Below, piece after piece: positions 8,584 to 17,355 of a DNA stretch of 49,825 bases. Position numbers and translations under genes: made by a program. Positions within the stretch are counted from its first letter, which is position 1. Every line of letters begins with the position of its first letter. The stretch is from contig KZ111154.1 in assembly GCA_002077045.2 (NCBI GenBank), positions 377,353-427,177 on the forward strand, read 5' to 3'. The notes under the pieces were generated by a model. The model was not told the origin of the DNA, made no database searches, and saw only the letters and a program-made list of their open reading frames with translations. The stretch is from Rachicladosporium sp. CCFEE 5018. Taxonomy: Eukaryota > Ascomycota > Dothideomycetes > Cladosporiales > Cladosporiaceae.

Positions 8584-10762
8584 ATGGCGGACTCTTCGCT
8601 CCGTGACTATGGCGCTGCCGCGCCCCATGGGCCCAATCCCTCTGGAGGACATGTTGCGACGGCGAACTTGGCCGACATGAACATGTCCGAGGCCGACGTG
8701 TTCCGCAGCGTGCTTCTACCCGACGACAGCTACGATGAGACTGGCACCTACTGGGCCGACATGGGCATCCTTCGTCGCGCGAAGTTCGTCAGCAAGGTCG
8801 ACAATGCCGAGGCGATGAAGGAGCTCAAGTCTATCGGTCGCATGATGAAGGCCGATCCTCTGAGCCCGATCGGCTACTACATGCGTAATATGGTCATTCC
8901 AGGAGCTGGTCTCCTGCTCGAAGGGTGAGTGGAGTTCTTGAAAGTCGGAGAAAGCACTGTCTGACCGTACGTGACAGCTATGTCCTCTTCTCCATCGGAA
9001 ACGTCAAACCTCTTCTACAAGCTGCCTTTCCCCAGTGTTGGAACAGCACACCCGCGAAACCCGGCATTTGTAACCCGACCTGGATCCAGGCCATTGATTA
9101 CTTGGAGATTTGCGGCATCATCGTTGGGCAAGTGCTGGTCGGTATTATCGGTGACTGGCTCGGCCGTCGCTGGGGTCTGATTCAAGACGCAACGATCATG
9201 TTCGTTGGTCTACTCATGCTTACGGCTGCCTGGGGTATCACAGAGAACGGCTGGGTCATCTGCTACGTGTGGGCGCTGTTCTTCTACGGCATTGGCGTGG
9301 GCGGAGAGTACCCCATGACTGCCACCTCTGCGATGGAGAACGCAGTCGGCTCCGGCAAGGTCTCCACTCGCGACGATCGTCTCCACCGCGGTCGTAAGGT
9401 CACATCAGCGTTCCTCATGCAGGGCTGGGGACAGATGTTGAATCAGCTCATCCTCATCGTATTACTGCTGATATTCCACTCTGGGAAACAATCACCTCCA
9501 TACAGCAAGGTCGCCGCACAATGGACGTACAGGGTCAGCTTCGCTATACCCGCCGTGGGAACTCTGTGGCTCGTCTACTACCGTACGTACAAGATGCGAT
9601 CGGCAAGCAAGCAACTGGCGATCGCCAAGAAGAAGCAGTCTGTGACTGGATACGACACCGTGGCTCCCAAGTACACGTTCACCTACTTTGGCCCACGTCT
9701 TTTCGCAACGGCTGCTTCCTGGTACGCCAACGATGTCTTCTTCTACGGGAACAAGCTCTTCCAAAGCGAGTTCATCTCGGCGTTGAACCCAGGTAAGTCA
9801 CGTGACGCAAAATTTGGAAGTATTGGCGCGAGACTTCTGTCACTCCAGCCATGAACACCCGCGCCATGGTCACACCCGCCACGAGCATCCCCTCCATGAG
9901 CACTCTCTTCATAAAATGTCCGCTGACAACCGACTGCAGGTAACAAAAGTGTCATGGTCAATTGGTACTGGAACTTGGTCAACATCGGTGTCTCGCTCTG
10001 CGGGTATTATCTCGCCTCCTTCCTCATCGACAACAAGCTCTACGGAAGAAAGTGGATGATGATAGTCGGCTTTATCATGGACTTTATTTTCTTCGTTATT
10101 CCTGCCTTCAATTACCACTACTACGCGGAGGGTCCGGGAGTACACAGCTTCATGGCTATGTATTTCCTCTCGTCGTTCTTCAATCAGGTGAGCATCTCGC
10201 GCTGCACACGTCCGCGGTCCCGATAGCTGACAAGCGCGCGATCCAGTTCGGCCCAAACAGTGTGACGTTCATCGCCGCCGCGGAAGTTTTCCCCACCCCA
10301 GTACGTGCGACCGCACATGGCTTTTCTGCAGCGTGTGGTAAATTAGGAGCTCTCACTGCAGCGGTCTTGTACGCCTACATTGACGTACCGATGCGCTTCG
10401 CTATTCACTCCAAGGTACGTGTAGGGCTCTGAGGATATCAATGCTGATATCGCTGACTGGTTTTATAGCATCTCTCAATGTGGGAGAACTGGCGCGGCGT
10501 TGGCAAGTACTACGACGCGGACGCAGACTACAAGCAGCGTGTGGAAGAGATGAGAGCGGACTGGGAGGCTGCCATGGCCAGACGCGCCGCCGAGAAGGAC
10601 GGTCATGACCACGATGACGAGGATGACTGGAGTTCCGAGGTTAGCTCGTTCTTTGAGAGGACCAAGACTAATAATGGTAAGGAGGGCGGCAGCGTGATGA
10701 GCCCGTACAAGGCTCAGGAGTCACCACCAGTGGTGACAGACGAGAAGTCGAAGGACTTGTAG
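8584..10762 (+). CDS. Phosphate:H+ symporter-like MFS transporter, copy A, lacking last helix
   Basis: Five exons: 8584-8924, 8978-9792, 9940-10187, 10247-10414 and 10469-10762 (621 residues). All introns have GT-AG ends, and each junction restores sequence conserved with copy B. The protein is a PHS-family MFS transporter of PHO84 type, which imports inorganic phosphate with protons at the plasma membrane. Visible marks are the GDWLGRRWG loop 2-3 motif, the GIGVGGEYPMTATS signature near residue 220, a long central loop and a charged cytosolic tail rich in His/Asp. Exon 4 ends MRFAIHSK, whereas copy B continues through a helix ending FMPDTTGLDL and an Arg-rich loop. The net loss is 47 residues, in frame, removing helix 12. 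Transport competence is doubtful. Intron 3 (59 nt) is absent from copy B. Confidence 0.88.
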
Positions 10763-12360
10763 GGCGTTGAACCGTTGGTAGGCAGATCATCGTTGGCGCA
10801 GACGAACGGCAATGCGGTAGGAGGATGATATAGATTGTAATAACCTTGCTCACATGGCCCCATGGGGCACCTAGCGCGACTGCCGTGTCACGAGGGCTTG
10901 ACTGGTACAGCTACCATTGTCATTTGCGTGTCTATATCTACTTGCGCAACAGCCAAATCTCCCTCCTGGCGAATCTAATCCAACTCCAGCACATCTCTGG
11001 ACATCGAACAACGGTTTACAAGGAACTGTATTCACGCTCGCAGCGCCATTTCGGCCTTGCATCACTACGGAGAAAGCGTCGCGACTTTACGTACATTCAC
11101 TCAGCCTTTGTCAGAAGTGAGAAGATTGCGATCTGCTGCCGCAGCTGAAACAATGAAAGCACTGCCTGAGGTGCAGACCTTTGGAGAAACGAAGGTTAGT
11201 TCTCGCCGAAGATCATGCTCTGCGTTCACCGTTGACTCGAAGGTAAGGCTGCTTCTCAAAATACTTAGATGTTCCTATGCTAATATGGTGACATCTGCAA
11301 TAGTAGATCGGTCGCCTCATGTCTGCGAGAGAAGGCAGACGTATTGGAGCCTCGGTCTAAAAGCTCCGGACTCTCCTGCACTTCGCTACAGGATGCTATT
11401 GCTGGAACCTAGCTTATCGGAGCAATGTCAACGTTTCAGACATCTGGAGAAGCGCAGTTATACTGGTAGTTGTCTCCTAGTGAGTACATTCATGAGATAC
11501 CTCCGCTTCTCCAGAAGTCTGGATCGGGCTGGGCTACCATGACGACGCTCACTCCGGGGGACACCGCTGTGCACCACTGAGGAGAAACGTTTCCCGCTGA
11601 TTGGGGGGTGACTAGCCTCTCTCAGGTGCTGCAGCTTTGTCTCTGCTGCTGCGGCCAGGACGCGAGAAGCACTATCTACGATCAAGACTTTCGGAGAAGC
11701 GAAGATATGATCTCAACCCAGATTAGGCTCAGCGTGCACCATCGGCACGAAGATATTCAATGCGCACCTTATTCTTCTGGCACATGCGAATTGGGCACAT
11801 CTTTGCGAGTTCTTTCATGTCGTGTCACGCTGAAGCGCCCTTGCATCGGCTGGCCGGCTGGCTGGTGTCAGCTCACAGCGCAACGCTCACGCCATCACTG
11901 TGGCTTACCTCAGTAGGTGAGCAAACGTCGATGTCTGGACTGCCCAAGCATCTTACAGCGGCGCATTTCCTCATTTAACCCATATTCGCACAATACATCT
12001 TCCTCAATCGCCGGATGACAGGTCGATTATCTCAGGAGGAATTCTCCCGTTAACGCAGTCTACTCAATTGGCTCCGCTTCGGGCATTAATTTAACGACCA
12101 CGCTAGCTCATGCACCCCGAGCCACGCTAGCAGCGGTATCCCCAGACTCCAAACGGCTTACACAAAACTCGCGATCCTTCCACGCGCGTTCCAGACATCG
12201 ACTTCTTCCACAACACACTCCATCACGCTCGCCACATTCTTTCGACGTCATTCATCGTGTGCCACTCGTTTCGCACGGCTTCTTTGACGCGACTACACCA
12301 TCTTAATTGAGTCGTAGCTTACTTCAGAGATCTAAGAACCGACGAACGCAAGACGGCAAG
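10763..12360. other. Intergenic region after transporter, copy A
   Basis: 1.6 kb without a supportable gene. 10763-11950 is the most diverged part of the duplication, perhaps 70-80% identical to copy B with many small indels, and no open frame is shared. From about 12100 the identity returns to about 98%. The last 100 bases are the leader of the KRE9-like gene. Confidence 0.55.
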
Positions 12361-13212
12361 ATGTTCTTCTCCAGCACTCTAATCTTGAGCGCGATCGCGA
12401 CTCTGGCAGCGGCGCAGAGCTCTGTGCTCACCTTCACACACGTGCCGAACCCGATCACGGATGGCCAGGCGCAGGCCATCACCTACGCGACAAACGATAC
12501 TGCGAGCGTGAGTAGACGGCATGCGCGAAGCCACGAAGTAGCGCGAAGGCTGACGCTCTGTAGCCGGTGACCATCATTCTTCGCAAAGGCGACTCAACAA
12601 ACCTCCAGACCGTCCAGACCTTGACATGTAGGTTCTGCGCCAGCAGTGGCGATCTAGCGTACGCGCGCTAATGCGATTCACAGCTTCCGCTATCGGCGGC
12701 CAGTACGTCTGGACACCGTCCGAGAACCTACCCAACGGCGTCGACTACGCACTCCAGATCACCCAGGGCACGCAGACGAACTACTTCGGTCCTTTCAGCA
12801 TCCAGGGAGCCTCCAGCTCGGCATCGATCGTGGGATATGGCTCGTCGTCGAGCAGCATGTCCGCCAGCTCGAAGTAAGCGCGTAGCATACCAAGGACTGG
12901 CTGTCACGATACTGACATTTAAGCAGTGTCACAACCACCACAGCAATCGCGGTCATCCCAGGCACGATCAGCGCAGGCACAGGCACCGCTCTGCCGCGCA
13001 ACACCACCATGAGCATGGCGTCCCTCACAAGCAGCGCTTCCTCGACACCCGCGACTGTGTCTGCAACGAGCACATCGTCGGGCGCTGGCTTCCAGTCGGC
13101 TACAGGGAGCGCATCGGCATCAGCATCTGGAAATGCGGGCTCGGCAAGCTTTCAGGTCGGCAGCTCGATGGCATTGTTAGGCGCCATTGCTGCGGCCGTA
13201 TTAGTACAATAA
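12361..13212 (+). CDS. KRE9/KNH-like Ser/Thr-rich GPI-anchored protein 1, copy A
   Basis: Four exons: 12361-12507, 12564-12627, 12684-12873 and 12927-13212 (228 residues), with 53-56-nt introns. A signal peptide (to the AAAQ site near residue 19) is followed by a small beta-sandwich-like domain (about residues 20-110: LTFTHVPNPITDGQ, PVTIILRKG, GGQYVWTPSENLPNGVDYALQI, NYFGPFSI). This is the pattern of the fungal Ser/Thr-rich GPI-anchored family related to the KRE9/KNH1 N-terminus. A Ser/Thr/Ala-rich stalk and a C-terminal hydrophobic tail (MALLGAIAAAVLV) after small residues indicate GPI attachment. It is probably a plasma-membrane or wall protein linked to beta-1,6-glucan or wall organisation; the exact role is unknown. 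About 99% identical to copy B. Confidence 0.86.
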
Positions 13213-13946
13213 GCATTCGCTCGTGGGACTTGGTAATATGATTCGAATAAGAGTGGAAGGAAGGATGGATGATTCAAATGTCTAATAGCTTTGTCTTTGA
13301 CGTGTTTGATGCAAACTTGAGCTGTGATTTCGGAATTGCCTTTTCTCGCCCGTTGGAGAGCTTTCACATGCATGGTGGCGCCACAGCCTCGCTCTTGCCG
13401 CGTGCGGCCACATCCGTGAATTCTTCGCTGAGCCTTCGAAGCCGTTGCGTACCAGACACAAGCATCTATACCAGCCTCCAGTGTCATCGTGTTCACATCA
13501 CTACAAGTGAGAGAGTGCCTTCCTGAGATCGTCACCTCGGTCCCCGCAACATTGCGATCTCCATGCTCACGCAAATTGAATCGCATCCAGATGAATTCGA
13601 TCTAGCACCCGCACCACGCCGCAGTGGGTCGACCCCTCTTCGGCCAGTGCGCTGGATTTAGCATCACTCTAGCTCCAGACTTTCAGACAACAGCCTCATT
13701 TCGCCTCCTCCTATTGGCCTTGTGCTGATCCCCCGTTAGCACTATGCGGTTGGGCGGCCTAGCGGCCATGAACGACATTCGTGATTACGAGCGCATGGCA
13801 AGGGGCGGAGTCGTGCGGAGGATATAGGCAGACACATATTCCACGTTGCTGCTCTTCCGGTCTTCCTTTCATCGCATCGACACTTCGTAATCTCTATTCT
13901 TCTATTTCTAATTACAGCTTTTCTTTATACACACTCGCTCGCGAAA
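13213..13946. other. Intergenic region between the two GPI-protein genes, copy A
   Basis: No gene supported. An antisense frame at 13152-13586 is open in both copies, but the copies are about 98% identical here, so conservation proves little, and it overlaps the end of the upstream gene. The 13780-13946 stretch has a GGATATAGG TATA-like element near 13818 and a long pyrimidine-rich leader, a plausible strong promoter for the next gene. Confidence 0.55.
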
Positions 13947-14760
13947 ATGCGTTTCTTCGGCACTGCTCTTCTCGCCCTCGCGGCACCGCTGCTCGTGGCG
14001 GCGCAGGACTCTGGCAACTCTTCTGCGAATGCTTTCGTTGTGCCAACTTCCGGTATTTCGGGCACAGCAGGCCAGACATTGAACCTGCAGTGGACTCCCA
14101 CCACCTCAGGCACTGTCAGCCTGATCCTGAGGAGTGGTGCGAGCAGTGACCTGAACAAGGGCACCACTATTGCTTGTAAGGCGACTTTCGATTTCGCCCC
14201 GGCGCAGTCCAGCTACTGACGAGGAGACTAGCCAACATCCAGAACAGCGGCAGCTATGCGTTCAATATCCCCAGCGACGTGACGCGAGGCTCGGACTACA
14301 CGGTTGAGATCGTGGACGATTCGGATAGCAGCATCTACAACTTCACTCCCTACTTCGTCATCGAGAGCACGAACACTGTCGCTAGCTCTACTGGCGCGCT
14401 CACCTCCGGCGCGCCAACGGGCTCCGTCAGCTTGTCCACCGCTTCGGCAACAGACAGCGCGACAGGCGTGACAGCCTCCAGCACCGTGTCCGGATCTGCT
14501 ACTTCAAGCGGAGCCATGTCCACTGGTAGGTCCAACGCAATACGCAGTGACTGTGCATATGACAAGGCTAACAATGTGTCCCAGGCTCCACCACAGGCAG
14601 CGCATCCAGCTCCGGCTCGATGAGCACACGCGCATCTTCCGCGACCTCTGCCACCGCATCTGGCGCTGTTCTGACCTCGAGCTCGGCCGCTGCTGGCGCT
14701 CGCCAAACCGCGATGGCTGGCATGCTCGGCATTGTCGCTCTCGGTGCGATGGCTTTGTAG
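13947..14760 (+). CDS. KRE9/KNH-like Ser/Thr-rich GPI-anchored protein 2, copy A
   Basis: Three exons: 13947-14175, 14232-14525 and 14585-14760 (232 residues). Features in order: signal peptide (MRFFGTALLALAAPLLVAAQ), a compact domain with FVVPTSGISGTAGQTLNLQW and GTVSLILRSG blocks followed by GSYAFNIPSDV, TRGSDYTVEI and FTPYFVI (about residues 25-130), a Ser/Thr-rich stalk, and a C-terminal hydrophobic tail (AMAGMLGIVALGAMAL) typical of a GPI signal. It belongs to the same broad family as the gene just upstream but is only distantly similar, so the pair is not a recent tandem duplicate. Probable cell-surface glycoprotein. The last 82 bases of the coding sequence lie beyond the part matched inside the window by copy B. 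Confidence 0.86.
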
Positions 14761-15360
14761 AGTAAGAAGGGTGCACGGATCGGGATAGAGAAAGGAACTA
14801 CTGCAACGGCTGGTGAAAAGTTGGGCATTTTGCGCATAGCGGGTCGGCATCTTTGGGCATCTAGGTGAGGAATAATGTTGTTGAATCAAGGAAGCTGTAC
14901 AACGTGGCTACAACCCCCCTAAGAACAATATTGTGAAGCTATGTACGTTCTCGTGGCCTGCGGAAGGCGCGACCAGAGTGATCCACTCTAAACTTGACTT
15001 CACCTCATGTCTATCAACCAAAAGCTAGCAAATCGTAGTACACTCATATTGCCAGCAGCATAGTCGAGCCGCTTCCACAGATTGGCACATGCATGATGAG
15101 ACGCCATGACTTTTCATGCAGGTAGCCTGCATGGGCGGGCGTCTGTAGCGTTGTGAGCGTGCATTAGATCACAAGCTGACCGACCGGTAACCTTGCGATC
15201 GGTTGTGAACCATACACATTCCTCTTTGCGACCTCACCATAAGGCTGATTTGCTGCGATTGAGCAGATGATATCGCACACTAACCGCCACATAAGTGAAT
15301 ATATGCACATGAGGACACGGCCGACGGGTCGATAACACCAGCGACCCCAGCAACGCTGGA
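14761..15360. other. Intergenic region beyond the visible duplication
   Basis: 600 bp without a gene. It holds a compact palindrome at 15115-15133 (separate entry). A run of mixed sequence leads up to the CorA-like start. Whether it is also duplicated cannot be seen, because copy B ends at the window edge. Confidence 0.5.
15115..15133. repeat. Perfect 8-bp inverted repeat
   Basis: CATGCAGG-TAG-CCTGCATG: two perfect 8-bp arms around a 3-bp centre, about 230 bp upstream of the CorA-like gene and 355 bp downstream of the GPI-protein gene. It could be a dimeric regulator site or a hairpin in a 3' UTR. No function can be assigned. Confidence 0.6.
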
Positions 15361-16897
15361 ATGATGAAGTCCGCATTGAAATCCCCAACTACGCCCACAC
15401 GCCCCACTATCTCGCCTCCAACACCACTTCGGAAGTTCGAGATCTCGGATTCGAAGTTAGAGCATAACAATTGGCGCTTCCCTTCACCGATCAGACTCAA
15501 GCCACTCCGAGAACTCGACGATGAAGACTTTTTGACCCATCATAAGATCGACCGAAGCTATGATTCTTCCACAGTCCGCTTCAAACTACTCGTCGCAGAC
15601 CCACCACTTACGCGGTCCAATGATGAGATCCCACCTTATCCTCTGCCGGCCGCTGTTGAGGAGATCCTAGAGAAGCAACGCTGGATCTCAGACGAGTACG
15701 AGCACCTCTGGCAACGAGATAGTGGCGGAAGCACGACTTTACTGGCCCATGGAGTTTTGACGTTCTTACTGCAGACCCCAAGAGATGGGGGGAGCTTCTG
15801 CAGTCTTTCGCTTGTGAATCGCGAGAGGAACCACTGTGGAGGACTGTACGTCGCAGACAAGACTTACGCTATCGATGGACTGCTGGAAGACGTCGTCTAC
15901 CTTAATCGCCATCCCAAGGTGCCCAGAGATTTCGCTGTCCTGCCATTTCAGATCCTGACGAGGCATGTGGACGAAACTCTGCGCCAAGTGCAGAAGCTGT
16001 CGAGAGATATCACTGCGACCGAGCTGCGGCTTCTCGAAGGCGAGATTGACCTCGAAGAGAATGGCGATTACAAGGTCCTCAACAAGTTCAACCTTGAGCA
16101 TCTGCGACTGCAGCGACGTTCAAATTTCGAGCTCGAGCTGGAGCAGAACTTGGTCAAGTACATGAACGAGTATCACTCGATGTGGGCTGTCCTATGGGAA
16201 GGCGGCACCTCGTACATCGAGGACATGCATGATAAGATTGAGCAGCAGGTGAGGTACTCGCAACAGGTCAAGCTAGACCTTGAGATGATCCCAAGGCGTA
16301 TCAAGAACCAGTCGAAGACAGTATGTTAATCCGAAATCGCGTCGATGACCATGGCTGACGGTCACGACAGATCACCAACTTCATCATGCAGCGCGATAAC
16401 AAGCTGAACATCGAGCTTGCGCATAGTTCGCGCAAGATCGCAGAGGAGAGTCGACGAGACAATCTGCTCAACATTGAGATAGCGAAGGCCACTGCACAGG
16501 TAGCAGAGGAGACTCGGCAGGACAGCGCGGCAATGAAGACCATTGCAGTGCTCACGCTGACCTTCCTTCCCGGTACAGCTATAGCGGTAAGCGACGCCTT
16601 CAGTGTTCAGATGCTTGTCTCGACCCGTGTATTCCTCCACTAACCTTTCATCAGAGCTTCTTCAGTATGAACAATGCCTTCAACTTCGATCCGGGGCCGG
16701 ACGAGAAGATGGTCGCACCATATTTGTGGATATTCTTTGCGGTAACAGTGCCGATTACTGTCGGAGTCTACATCTTCTGGGTCTGGTGGTTCAGGACCAC
16801 TCAGGGTAGGTACAAGCAGAGACATGAAGAGGGGCTGAAGGATGTGGAGAAGGAGCTCAAGATGCGGATGAGGACCGCGACGGCGATGACTTGGTGA
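15361..16897 (+). CDS. CorA-like Mg2+ transporter family protein
   Basis: Exons 15361-16320, 16371-16586 and 16655-16897 (472 residues; a second ATG follows the first directly). The N-terminus is soluble and acidic. A long helical region (about 230-380), including a repeated NKLNIELAH / NLLNIEIAK heptad-like block, leads to two C-terminal membrane helices: MKTIAVLTLTFLPGTAIA and a second around YLWIFFAVTVPITVGVYIFW. This is the fold of fungal CorA/ZntB-like proteins. The GMN selectivity motif of true CorA is absent after the first helix (the sequence runs SFFSMNNAF), as is common in fungal members, so ion specificity is open. The basic tail is cytosolic. The neighbour downstream is the J-HET gene, same strand, 458 bp away. 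Confidence 0.82.
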
Positions 16898-17355
16898 GAA
16901 CTGTCGTTATACGGCCTTTGAGTCGTGGTGGTAGGTACGGAGGAATACACGCTTCAATACATCCGGAAAAGATTCTAGATTTGGCAAGTCCGGCGGGTTG
17001 TACCTTCCTGTTTGTGCCCATTATAAGTGAACAAAGAGATCTTGTCGTGTCACAGCCATCGCGCGTCATGTCATGGCCATGATGGGCACTGAACTACGTC
17101 GTCCGTATAATGCGGATGCCTTGTAGCAATTCCTTGCAGTATATATTGATGTGATGGTGGCGGAGTACAGACATACCCCCTCGTGAATGTTTCGCGAGGC
17201 GCAGCTGGTGGTCTGAGAGCGGGCACAGCTGAGAGACGTCTTGGCCGCATTTGGGGGCTGTAAGGGTACTTGTATATGTCTACCTCGCTTCGCCTTTGTC
17301 GTCATGTCTACTTTGAAGATCGCTGTCCAACTGGACGTGACGGAGACCTTCAAAG
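16898..17355. other. Intergenic region upstream of the J-HET gene
   Basis: 458 bp with no gene recognised; presumably the CorA-like terminator and the J-HET promoter. A GCAGTATATATTG TATA-like element lies at about 17136-17148, roughly 210 bp upstream of the J-HET start. Confidence 0.45.

Larger units (their letters stand above)
1..14678. repeat. Segmental duplication, copy A
   Basis: This segment aligns collinearly and in direct orientation with 34953-49825. The offset drifts from 34952 at the left to 34927 near the transporter and 35147 at the right, because of small indels and one 141-bp deletion. Base 1 matches 34953, and the last window base matches 14678, so neither outer end of the duplication can be seen here. 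Identity is patchy: about 97-99% over most of it, including intergenic DNA, but about 84-90% in patches at 2217-2576, 3290-3520, 3940-4360 and 8584-10760, and lower still in 10763-11950. Copy A is on the left side of the assembly gap at 20563-20662. Confidence 0.97.

Noticed and set aside
8584..10762. Copy A transporter as a plain pseudogene
   Set aside because: All splice sites and the frame are intact and the loss is exactly 47 codons, so a protein is still encoded; function is doubtful but the gene is not broken.
13152..13586. 144-residue antisense frame conserved in both copies
   Set aside because: It overlaps the 3' end of the GPI-protein gene, and near-identity of the copies makes an open frame uninformative.
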